Origin: Bacteroidia bacterium
GTDB taxonomy: Bacteria > Bacteroidota > Bacteroidia > UKL13-3
Assembly: GCA_023151275.1 (NCBI GenBank)
Contig: JAKLJI010000004.1
Coordinates: forward strand, 87,891-151,890
Direction: 5' to 3'
DNA length: 64,000 bases
Shown here: in pieces, positions 20,758 to 29,210 of the stretch
Layout: each line of letters begins with the position of its first letter
Numbering within the stretch: the stretch's first letter is position 1
Program-made: the position numbers and the translations under genes
Notes under the pieces: model-generated
The model's input: the letters and a program-made list of their open reading frames with translations, nothing else
What the model was told of the DNA's origin: nothing
The model's database searches: none

Positions 20758-21327
20758 ATGAAATGGCTGTGGGTTTTAATTCTAACAGGTATTGTGTTGA
20801 GTGCTTGTCGCAAAGGAACCGAATGCGATGAGCGGGCCATTTATTCGTACTTAAGTTCAAGTCAAAAAGCAAGATTACCCTATCTTGGTCATGAAATGCT
20901 CAAATTTTGTTCACTGCAAGGCGATACTTTATCATTTGCTTGTGAGGGGCCAAAGCAAAGCTTTTTGAAAACTCAAAAGGTAGGAGAGGATATCAATTGC
21001 GCACAAGATTGGTATTTGGAGCGCCAAGCGTATAACTTTAGGTGCTTGGAAGATTCAACTTATGCATTTCAGCTTTCCACTCGGGTGCTTGCTGACCAAT
21101 CTTATTCCTTATTGGATTTCTTCATCAAGAATGCTCCAGCAATTCGGAGCGAGGATTATGCCTTAACTCAGCCTAATTTATTTCGCGATTCCATAAATTT
21201 AAATGGAAGAGTTTACAAAGCCTTGGCCCTTTATTTTTATTCCGGTGAAATTGCTGGGAAGTGGGTGGATAGTCTGGGGCTGGCACAAATCCGTATCGGG
21301 AAAACTGATTATTTAAGGTTGAATTGA
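20758..21327 (+). CDS. Hypothetical lipoprotein
   Basis: MKWLWVLILTGIVLSACRKG lipobox. Confidence 0.65.
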   Translation: MKWLWVLILTGIVLSACRKGTECDERAIYSYLSSSQKARLPYLGHEMLKFCSLQGDTLSFACEGPKQSFLKTQKVGEDINCAQDWYLERQAYNFRCLEDSTYAFQLSTRVLADQSYSLLDFFIKNAPAIRSEDYALTQPNLFRDSINLNGRVYKALALYFYSGEIAGKWVDSLGLAQIRIGKTDYLRLN

Positions 21328-21337
21328 AAAGCAAATT
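21281..21337 (+). repeat. 57-bp direct repeat, copy 1 (3' end of the lipoprotein gene)
   Basis: TGGCACAAATCCGTATCGGGAAAACTGATTATTTAAGGTTGAATTGAAAAGCAAATT; 54/57 identical to 22170-22226. Confidence 0.85.
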
Positions 21338-21397
21338 GCCACTCACGCTTTTCAGGACTTTTTAGATATTGATCCTTAATGAAGTTCTTAATTATTT

Positions 21398-21762
21398 TTA
21401 CATCTCCAGAATTACCAGATCCAAGTCTTTTATTTTTGAAAATCCTTTATCAGCTGTTACCAATGGAATTTGGTAAGCTAAAGATGTTGCTGCAATTATG
21501 GCATCAGGAAGTTTCACATTGTATTTGCGCTTTAAGTCGATTGTTTTTTCTTTTATTTTAGAATTCCATTCCAAAAGAAAACAATCGTTTATTAATTGGC
21601 GTAATTTAGAATCCTCTGATTTTGAGATTCCTTTAAAACCTAAAAGTTCAATTTCAGAGTAAAAGAAATCCCAAAGTCATATTCCAAAAATGGCTCAACA
21701 GTATTGTTTCCTTCATGGATATAAATCAGAAAATTTGTATCAGCAAGAAAATCAATCTTCAT
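21398..21762 (-). pseudogene. PIN-domain (VapC-like) toxin with 1-nt frameshift
   Basis: MKIDFLADTNFLIYIHEGNNTVEPFLEYDFGIS-[frameshift]-SEIELLGFKGISKSEDSKLRQLINDCFLLEWNSKIKEKTIDLKRKYNVKLPDAIIAATSLAYQIPLVTADKGFSKIKDLDLVILEM read by hand. Confidence 0.8.
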
Positions 21763-21919
21763 TTTCGCGCATTAAGGTTTGATAGTTTAGTCCGTCAATA
21801 TTCCTTTTTAACTTGCCAAAGTGTTTCTTTAAATTTCCTGCACTACTCGTTTTCTTTAGTTTTTCTCTAAGAATTTTTGTAATGTTCTTCGAGTTAGATT
21901 TATCAATTACTACAGCCAT
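21752..21919 (-). CDS. Putative antitoxin (55 aa), overlapping the PIN toxin start
   Basis: MAVVIDKSNSKNITKILREKLKKTSSAGNLKKHFGKLKRNIDGLNYQTLMRENED; stop overlaps the ATG of the PIN gene; below the ORF-track cutoff. Confidence 0.7.
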   Translation of the reverse strand: MAVVIDKSNSKNITKILREKLKKTSSAGNLKKHFGKLKRNIDGLNYQTLMRENED

Positions 21920-22169
21920 AAATTCTCAAATTTACCAAATATACGAAATTGTTAATATTTTTTAAGTTCAGTTTTTTGTCTGGCTCTTGATATCCCGAGA
22001 GGGGTCTAGATTCGATGTCAAGTGCTTACATTTATTCAGCCAAAGGGTCCTTAATTTTATATGGTTAGCCTTTTTTTGCTTAAGGATTTATTCGATTTAG
22101 TTCATGCCTAATGGAAGATTTCGGGGAGGACTAACTTTTTATTTAGTTAGTTACTAGTGTGATATGATT

Positions 22170-22226
22170 TGGCACAAATCCGAATCTGGAGAACTGATTA
22201 TTTAAGGTTGAATTGAAAAGCAAATT
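22170..22226 (+). repeat. 57-bp direct repeat, copy 2 (orphan 3' fragment)
   Basis: TGGCACAAATCCGAATCTGGAGAACTGATTATTTAAGGTTGAATTGAAAAGCAAATT. Confidence 0.85.
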
Positions 22227-22420
22227 ATTGTGCTTGAATGAAGCAGAATTTTCTTTGGACTTGGGGAAGAATTCTCACTGTTTTGAAGGAACAGGAATAA
22301 GCCGATTCCTGTTTCAGTTAATCTGGGAAAGGGTTAAAATTTAACTAAGAAAATGGCTTCGGTTTAACCAGGTTTTTGTGTTTTTGGAAATTCATCTTTG
22401 AGAAGGAGGTTTAACTATGC

Positions 22421-23110
22421 TTAGTTTTTCCAAGGCAAGGGCCCTATGTTGAGGATGGCCTCTCTTTTTACAACCTTAATTTTGATTTTTGCTTTGCCAT
22501 TTTTTTTCATACCCCATTTTTCTTGCAAGTCGGTGTTTAATTTTAGAAGGATGATTCGTTTGTGAGGGTGTTTTTTCAGCTCCTCTTCGTATAATCTCAC
22601 GCCATCTTCATATCCCGATTTTCCACCTGCAAATTTTGACCAGCATGCAATGGCATAAAAATCAGCATTTTTGATTTTTGAAAAGTCCACATAGTTTTCC
22701 CGGTAGTCATAGCATTTATTTAGGATGTTTGTCAAATTATAGGTCGATGGGTGAACTTTAAAGCTGTCGTTTTTGCCCTGAATAAATTCTGAGAAAATGA
22801 TGCCGCTGCAAGACGCGGAACCATTGTATTCTATAAGATTGCCTGTACTGTCAAATAGCTGAAATTCGCCACCTATGGACTGCTGTATCCAATAATACGC
22901 ATTTCCGGTATCTGCATGAATAATAAAAGAGTTTGTGGTGTCAAAATTATTTTCAAGTTGAAATTGCATTGTGGATTGTGTTGTTTCCACCTTTGCATCC
23001 TTGAATCCAGAGTTAATAACCAAACTGGCTATTAGGCTACAAGAATTTAATAAGGGTAAGCAAAGTAATAGCATGAAGATTCGTTCTAGGTGATTTCTTG
23101 ATGCTTTCAT
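22421..23110 (-). CDS. Hypothetical lipoprotein
   Basis: MLLLCLPLLNSCSLIASL lipobox; otherwise no recognised domain. Confidence 0.6.
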   Translation of the reverse strand: MKASRNHLERIFMLLLCLPLLNSCSLIASLVINSGFKDAKVETTQSTMQFQLENNFDTTNSFIIHADTGNAYYWIQQSIGGEFQLFDSTGNLIEYNGSASCSGIIFSEFIQGKNDSFKVHPSTYNLTNILNKCYDYRENYVDFSKIKNADFYAIACWSKFAGGKSGYEDGVRLYEEELKKHPHKRIILLKLNTDLQEKWGMKKNGKAKIKIKVVKREAILNIGPLPWKN

Positions 23111-23318
23111 TGGTAGGTTTAACGAGTATTAATTGCTATTAGTTTTTGAAATAATTGATTGTCTAATATGGTAGTAAAGAGAATCAACTTGAGATTTGCC
23201 TCCTTCAATTTTTAACGAGATTTTGTTGGTTTTGAGTTGCTCTGTTTAAAACATGCACAACAAATTAAAGTAGCATTAGGAATAGAGGCTGTGCACACGG
23301 TTTTGAGAAGTTGGTTTA

Positions 23319-23423
23319 ATGAAAATGTGTGAGTGGTTGGTGGATGTATTTGAAAAACTACCAACCCGAAAAGTCAATCAAATCGATGACCTACTACCTC
23401 ACAACTGGAAACAATTAAACTAG
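23319..23423 (+). mobile_element. IS66-family transposase C-terminal remnant
   Basis: MKMCEWLVDVFEKLPTRKVNQIDDLLPHNWKQLN* matches the typical IS66 TnpC C-terminus. Confidence 0.65.
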
Positions 23424-23655
23424 GTGTACTTTACCTGGGGGATACATTGTTTTAATAACATCCTACGGAGTTTAAAAAATGAATTCAGTAAAGGGTTGAT
23501 AACAAAAGTATTAGCCGTCGACTCATTGTTTGATAGTTAGTTATATAATTAGCCAAATAGGGCAAAATGCATGAGTTTTGGCGTGTTAAAATGCGATGAA
23601 GCGCAAAGTTAATTCCAACTTAAACAAAAAAGCCATCCGAAATGATGGCTTGTTG

Positions 23656-23744
23656 CTCCCCGACCTGGACTCGAACCATCCCGGACGTCCGGGAATGATT
23701 AACTTGGCTCATGTGGGACTCTTTTCAGCTGAGCTAAAGGTCCA
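23656..23744 (-). pseudogene. Degenerate tRNA-Asn copy
   Basis: Shares TAGCTCAGCTG, GTTAATCAT and a 30-nt block TGGTTCGAGTCCAGGTCGGGGAGCAACAAG with tRNA-Asn at 24066-24139 but has a disrupted anticodon arm and T stem. Confidence 0.7.
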
Positions 23745-24004
23745 GAACCCGCAAAATCATCGGCTAAAATTTGCTGAATGAGTTTTCTGCTTTTCTGCCT
23801 TTTGATGAACTTTTCAATTTTGTCAGCATCTCCTTTAGAATTTGAGACTTCAAAAACAGCAATAAGCTTCCAGTCTTTGTACCTTCCGGTAAATCTCTCG
23901 CCAGAATTGTTGAGGTGTTGCGATAATCTTTGCCAAGGATTTTGGGAGTGTCCGATATAGTATTTATCGGCATCTTCGGAAAAAAGGAAATAGATGTAAT
24001 ACAT
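23699..24004 (-). CDS. GIY-YIG nuclease family protein
   Basis: MYYIYFLFSEDADKYYIGHSQNPWQRLSQHLNNSGERFTGRYKDWKLIAVFEV; C-terminus LAQLKRVPHEPS is read from the pseudo-tRNA. Confidence 0.88.
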   Translation of the reverse strand: MYYIYFLFSEDADKYYIGHSQNPWQRLSQHLNNSGERFTGRYKDWKLIAVFEVSNSKGDADKIEKFIKRQKSRKLIQQILADDFAGSGPLAQLKRVPHEPS

Positions 24005-24065
24005 GGAGGGTAGGATAAAAACGAAAAAGCCATTCGTCTAGTGATGAATGGCTTTTTACTTGTTG

Positions 24066-24139
24066 CTCCCCGACCTGGACTCGAACCAGGGACCCCATGA
24101 TTAACAGTCATGTGCTCTAACCAGCTGAGCTATCGAGGA
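24066..24139 (-). tRNA. tRNA-Asn (anticodon GTT)
   Basis: TCCTCGATAGCTCAGCTGGTTAGAGCACATGACTGTTAATCATGGGGTCCCTGGTTCGAGTCCAGGTCGGGGAG folds as a cloverleaf. Confidence 0.92.
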
Positions 24140-24224
24140 GTTTCCTCCGAAAGGGGATGCAATGATAGGAAATGAAATTTAATTGCGCAATATTTGTACA
24201 GAAATTTTTTTAAAAAAATAACGC

Positions 24225-25151
24225 ATGAGCTTATTAGTTGTTGGTTCTGTGGCATTTGATGCTATAGAAACTCCCTTCGGAAAAACAGACAAAATTGTTG
24301 GAGGAGCCGCTTCCTACATTTCACTTGCCGCTTCTTACTTTACTAAGTCCACAAATTTAGTTGCTGTTGTGGGTGAAGATTTCCCCCAGGCATTTATTGA
24401 TCACCTCAATCAGCATGGGGTTGATACCACAGGTTTGCAAGTGAAGAAGGGCGAAAAATCCTTTTTCTGGAGCGGAAAGTACCATACCGATATGAATAGT
24501 CGGGATACGCTTGTTACTGAGTTAAATGTATTGGCAGATTTCGATCCCATTGTACCTGAGGCTTATCAGAATTGTGAGTTTTTGATGCTTGGAAATCTCA
24601 CCCCAAAGGTTCAACAAACGGTAATTGAGCGTTTGCAAAAACGTCCGAAGCTTGTTGTAATGGATACCATGAACTTTTGGATGGAAGTGGCCTTGGATGA
24701 TTTGAAAGAGACCCTCAAGAAAGTAGATGTATTAACCATCAATGATGAGGAGGCTCGTCAGCTTTCAGGTGAATATTCTTTGGTGAAAGCGGCAGCAAAA
24801 ATTCAGGAAATGGGTCCTAAATACCTGATTATTAAAAAGGGTGAGAACGGTGCTTTGTTGTTTCATGGCAAGGAGGTGTTTTTTGCTCCAGCTCTTCCGC
24901 TTGAAGATGTTTTTGATCCAACTGGTGCTGGTGATACATTTGCCGGTGGATTTATTGGTTACCTGGCCAAAACCGGTGATATCAGCTTTGAGAACATGAA
25001 GAATGCGATCATTTTTGGTTCAGCAATGGCCTCTTTCTGTGTTGAAAAGTTTGGTACTGAACGAATCATCAATCTAAGTCAAGCCGAGCTGGATGCTCGT
25101 ATTCAGGCATTCCGCAACTTAGTTCGATTTGATATTCCTGCTACTCTGTAA
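24225..25151 (+). CDS. PfkB family sugar/nucleoside kinase
   Basis: GGAASYISLAASYF, LTINDEEARQLSG, DPTGAGDTFAGGFIGYLA. Confidence 0.93.
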   Translation: MSLLVVGSVAFDAIETPFGKTDKIVGGAASYISLAASYFTKSTNLVAVVGEDFPQAFIDHLNQHGVDTTGLQVKKGEKSFFWSGKYHTDMNSRDTLVTELNVLADFDPIVPEAYQNCEFLMLGNLTPKVQQTVIERLQKRPKLVVMDTMNFWMEVALDDLKETLKKVDVLTINDEEARQLSGEYSLVKAAAKIQEMGPKYLIIKKGENGALLFHGKEVFFAPALPLEDVFDPTGAGDTFAGGFIGYLAKTGDISFENMKNAIIFGSAMASFCVEKFGTERIINLSQAELDARIQAFRNLVRFDIPATL

Positions 25152-25167
25152 GTTCACCATGAAGTAT

Positions 25168-25207
25168 AAAAGAAATGGCCATCAGCTTGCTGATGGCCAT
25201 TTCTTTT
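25168..25207 (+). terminator. Bidirectional intrinsic terminator
   Basis: AAAAGAAATGGCCATCAGC-TT-GCTGATGGCCATTTCTTTT perfect stem. Confidence 0.85.
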
Positions 25208-25226
25208 TGTGCATAGCACCAATTAT

Positions 25227-25673
25227 TTAAAATGGAAATAGGGGAGTTGTAGTCCAAGGGATTCTTGACAGAATCAGAACCAATCCAATTCCAAGGTAAA
25301 CTACCGTTCTGCGGTGTTTGTCTGAGTCGGCATAAGCCTTTTTGGTTTTGATTCGGCCAATTTGAATTAAAACAATAGCCAAAATCATAGTAAGCGGATG
25401 TTCAAGCAATTGCATGCGCTGAATAGAATCTTTCATCGCTCCTCCCATATTGGCTAATGCCGCCTGAACATTTGGACTTATAAACCAAAGAATAATCCCA
25501 ATCAAAAGCTGTAGATGCGCAAATCCCAAAAGAATTCCACCCAGCTTTTTATCTCCGGGAGTAAATGTTTTATTGCCCATCAGACCAATAACCGATTTAA
25601 CTAAAACCCAAATTGCCAAAGCAAGAAATGCCCAGCGAAGAATGTTGTGAATTGGAAGTAATGCTGAATACAT
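25227..25673 (-). CDS. Four-TM conserved membrane protein (cytochrome b-like)
   Basis: Hydrophobic segments with LLPIHNILRWAFLALAIWVLVKS. Confidence 0.6.
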   Translation of the reverse strand: MYSALLPIHNILRWAFLALAIWVLVKSVIGLMGNKTFTPGDKKLGGILLGFAHLQLLIGIILWFISPNVQAALANMGGAMKDSIQRMQLLEHPLTMILAIVLIQIGRIKTKKAYADSDKHRRTVVYLGIGLVLILSRIPWTTTPLFPF

Positions 25674-25808
25674 AGCTTTTTATTTTTTTTCAATATTAGG
25701 CTTTTGCCAATCAAATGCCACGAACAAGCAACTAGAGATTCATTGAAATTTTGAACTCAATTAATTGATTGAGAACTTTAGGTTTTTTACCACCTAATTC
25801 TCCAATTC

Positions 25809-27674
25809 ATGTTTACCTATTTCTGGCATCAATTGCCCTTTTTTAGGATTTTAATTTGTTTTATATCAGGAGTTTTAGTTGGTGTTCTGCATATTCATAC
25901 GGTGTTTTTGCCTGCTGTTTGCATTGCCTTTTTAATCCCTGTTTTTGGTGTTAAGGATTACCTTAAAATTGGAATTTTTCAGGATGTTTTACGAGGAATG
26001 GGATTGCAATTCCTAATTTTTTTTACAGGCTTCTTAAACTTTTGGGTCTTTCAGTTCAATCAGGATATAAAATTTCAGTCGTTTTTGTCTTGCGACAGCC
26101 TATATATTGAACCCCTTCAAGTACCGGTTGTGAAACCCGGTAAGGCTTTTGGCCAAATGAATTGCAACCTTCATTCCTATGCAAACGGAACAGTCAAAAA
26201 AAATCCACTTCAGTTTATTCGGATTCAGGTTGATACCCAGTTATGTTCATTATTTCCCCAGAATGGAATTCTAATTTCCAGAAAGGAGTTAAAACCAATT
26301 CCAGAGTCGGAGAATTACGGTGATTTTGATTTTAAATCCTATGCTGCCCGAAAAAATTGGTTCTTTCAGTACCGCTTACAAAATAGAACTGGTTTTGTGC
26401 TTGCAAAGTTGGAAAAGGAGCAAGAGGGTATTGCTGCCAATTTTATTCAAAGCATTAGAAGTCATTTGTATGAACGATACGGAAAGAATAGCTATTCAGG
26501 TCTAATGATGGCTTTGTTGTACGGCGAGGATGATGAAATTGATAAAGGCCTGCTTGAAACCTATGCGGCAACCGGAACCTTACATATTTTGGCTGTTAGT
26601 GGAATGCATGTGGGTTTAATTTATTGGTTGTTAGGCTTGATATTAAATCCCTTGAAAAAAGTAAAGAAAGGTAAAATTGTTCATGGGATTTGTATTCTTG
26701 CAGGCGTTTGGGCTTACTCATTTGTTTGTGGAATGGGACCTTCCATTCTTCGCGCCACGGTAATGGTAAGCATGATGGTAGTTTCCGGATTGATAGAGCG
26801 TACTTATCATCCTTTAAATTCGCTATTTGCCACCGCATTTTGCTTGTTGATTTTTAACCCTTACCTAATAGCTGATGCCGGATTTCAGTTGAGTTTTTTA
26901 GCGGTTCTGGGATTGGGGCTTTTTTACCAGGATTTGTATTTGCTTTGGGAACCCAATTCCTGGCTTTTAGATCAGTGTTGGAAGTTGGTATCGGCTTCAA
27001 TTGCTGCGCAGATTTGCACCCTGCCTATTACCCTTTATTATTTTCATCAGTTTCCAAGCTGGTTTATTCCTGCAAATCTGGTCATTGTTCCTTTAAGCAC
27101 ACTACTGATTTATTTGGGGCTTCTTGAACTTTTAGCTTCCTTGTTTTCTGAAATGCTGTCTGCCTTTTTTGCGCAGCTTGTGCTTTACCTGTTGGAGTTT
27201 ATGAACAGCTTGGCCAATTGGATAGCCAGATGGCCCTTTGCCGTAATTCAGGGTTTTTGGTTTGAACCGATTCAATGGGTGGTTTTCTCGGTGGGATTGT
27301 TATTCCTGGTGCTTACAATTTATCGTTTTCGATTTGGCGTTGCCATTTCATTGCTTGTTTCTGTGTTGATTTTTCAAACGATAGGCTTGATTAAAGATAT
27401 TCAACAAACAACAGGACAAGGTTGGATTACATATTCTTCATTTGGTAAAAAGATATGGATTTGGAAATGGGGCAAAATGGCTTGTGTTTTTTTACCTCAT
27501 GATAAGGTGGTTTCCAAAGGTCTGGCTGAGTTTTTGGCCAGGAATGAACTTTCTCTGCAGCGGATTGATTTCGCACAGGCCGATTTGGTACGGGTGAAAG
27601 CAGTTGGGGGTGTAAAAGAAATCCGGTTTGAGACGAAACGTAGCCTAAATCGTAAGCAGAACAAAAGCCCTTGA
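25809..27674 (+). CDS. ComEC/Rec2 family competence protein
   Basis: SGLMMALLYGEDDEIDKGLLETYAATGTLHILAVSGMHVGLIYWLL...GPSILRATVMVSMMVVSGLIERTYHPLNSL. Confidence 0.92.
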   Translation: MFTYFWHQLPFFRILICFISGVLVGVLHIHTVFLPAVCIAFLIPVFGVKDYLKIGIFQDVLRGMGLQFLIFFTGFLNFWVFQFNQDIKFQSFLSCDSLYIEPLQVPVVKPGKAFGQMNCNLHSYANGTVKKNPLQFIRIQVDTQLCSLFPQNGILISRKELKPIPESENYGDFDFKSYAARKNWFFQYRLQNRTGFVLAKLEKEQEGIAANFIQSIRSHLYERYGKNSYSGLMMALLYGEDDEIDKGLLETYAATGTLHILAVSGMHVGLIYWLLGLILNPLKKVKKGKIVHGICILAGVWAYSFVCGMGPSILRATVMVSMMVVSGLIERTYHPLNSLFATAFCLLIFNPYLIADAGFQLSFLAVLGLGLFYQDLYLLWEPNSWLLDQCWKLVSASIAAQICTLPITLYYFHQFPSWFIPANLVIVPLSTLLIYLGLLELLASLFSEMLSAFFAQLVLYLLEFMNSLANWIARWPFAVIQGFWFEPIQWVVFSVGLLFLVLTIYRFRFGVAISLLVSVLIFQTIGLIKDIQQTTGQGWITYSSFGKKIWIWKWGKMACVFLPHDKVVSKGLAEFLARNELSLQRIDFAQADLVRVKAVGGVKEIRFETKRSLNRKQNKSP

Positions 27675-27720
27675 AATCTGGTTGAAAAACTTGGACTTAT
27701 TCCCTTTATCATTGCATTGT

Positions 27721-28497
27721 ATGGAAAACCTTGTTTTACGAACTACCGAAGACCGCATTAGTTGGTTAACCTTGAATAGGCCAGAAAAAAGAAATGCACT
27801 CAGTTACCAGATGGTTGCTGAATTAAAACAGGCATTAAAGGATAGTATTTCAGATGCATTGGTAAAAGTAATTGTGATTCGTGGGAATGGAGAAAGCTTT
27901 TGTTCCGGTGCAGATTTAGATTCGCTTCAAAAGCTTCAACAAAATACGTTTGAAGACAATTTGAGCGATTCTGATCATTTGAAAGAATTGTTTCAGTTGA
28001 TTTACGAATCACCTAAACCGGTAATTTCCATGGTTGATGGACCCGCGTTTGCTGGTGGTTGTGGATTAGCAACGGTTTGTGATTTTTGCTTTGCAAGTCC
28101 ATTGGCCAAATTTGCCTATACCGAGGTGAAAATTGGATTTGTTCCAGCCATAGTAATGGTGTTTTTACTAAGAAAAATAGGGGAGCAGGCAGCACGAAAA
28201 ATCTTACTTACCGGCGATGTGTTTTCAACAGAAGAAGCTCACCGAATGGGACTTGTTACTGAAATTATTGAAACCGAAGTCTTGGAAGAACGCGTGAAGG
28301 AATTTGCTTTGCGTTTGTGCCGTCAAACATCAGCCCAAAGCTTAGCTTTAACCAAGAAAATGATTTCAGATGTGCAGCAAATGAATTTGACGGACGCTTT
28401 AGCTTATGCGAGCCGGATGAACGCCATTGCACGCTCAAGCGAGGATTGTAAAAAGGGAATTCAATCATTCCTAAATAAAGAAAAGCTGGTATGGTAA
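27721..28497 (+). CDS. Enoyl-CoA hydratase/isomerase family protein
   Basis: LNRPEKRNALSYQMV, GNGESFCSGADLDSL, AFAGGCGLATVCDF. Confidence 0.92.
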   Translation: MENLVLRTTEDRISWLTLNRPEKRNALSYQMVAELKQALKDSISDALVKVIVIRGNGESFCSGADLDSLQKLQQNTFEDNLSDSDHLKELFQLIYESPKPVISMVDGPAFAGGCGLATVCDFCFASPLAKFAYTEVKIGFVPAIVMVFLLRKIGEQAARKILLTGDVFSTEEAHRMGLVTEIIETEVLEERVKEFALRLCRQTSAQSLALTKKMISDVQQMNLTDALAYASRMNAIARSSEDCKKGIQSFLNKEKLVW

Positions 28498-29210
28498 GGT
28501 TTGGCTTGATTTTGATTGTTGGTTTCTTCGGATTCATCCAGGGCTTACTTGCACAAGTTCGTTTGGGTGAAGGGAAAATAATTTACGACATTACCTACGA
28601 TAGTCTTCCTGCCGAGTTGCTTTCCTCCCAAAGTTACCTCGCCAAAGATGCTGTAATTTACTTCAAAGGAAATAAAAGCAGAACAGAAATGGGGGTTGGT
28701 CCATTTGGAAAAAATGTAACCATTTCTGACCAGTCAACCGGTTCATATACCATTTTGCTCAATGTGTTTAAGAAAAGGATGGCGCTTCATAAGAGCGATT
28801 CCGAGATGCAGGAATTCAGAAAGTCGATGGGACTTGATACCCTGCAATCTGAAGTAGAACTGACAAATGAGGTAAAGAAAATTCAGGGATATCAGGCAAA
28901 AAAAGCCATAATAAGGCGAAAAACTTCCAAAGGAATTGCCGTTAATGAGGTTTGGTACACTCCGGATATTCAACCCTTTTATGTTGACCAAGATCCGGCC
29001 CTCAAGAAAATTGATGGGATGCTATTGGATTTTACCATTCAACAAGAGAAGTTAAAGATGCGAATTCGGGTTCGAGCAGTTTTTCCGGCACCTATTGACG
29101 ATAGTTTGTTTGAAGTTCCAGACAATTACCAGCATGTTACCGAAGCCGAATTAACCCGCATCATGAATTTACTCCTGTTGGAGCGAAATGAAGGTGGCGC
29201 TGAATATTAA
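28491..29210 (+). CDS. DUF4412-type secreted protein
   Basis: Signal peptide; GKIIYDITYDSLP...DAVIYFKGNKSRTEMGVG. Confidence 0.6.
   Translation: MVRFGLILIVGFFGFIQGLLAQVRLGEGKIIYDITYDSLPAELLSSQSYLAKDAVIYFKGNKSRTEMGVGPFGKNVTISDQSTGSYTILLNVFKKRMALHKSDSEMQEFRKSMGLDTLQSEVELTNEVKKIQGYQAKKAIIRRKTSKGIAVNEVWYTPDIQPFYVDQDPALKKIDGMLLDFTIQQEKLKMRIRVRAVFPAPIDDSLFEVPDNYQHVTEAELTRIMNLLLLERNEGGAEY

Noticed and set aside
23764-24111. 115-aa ORF MTVNHGVPGSSPGRGATSKK...
   Set aside because: Starts inside the tRNA-Asn gene and overlaps the GIY-YIG gene in another frame; artefact of the tRNA sequence.
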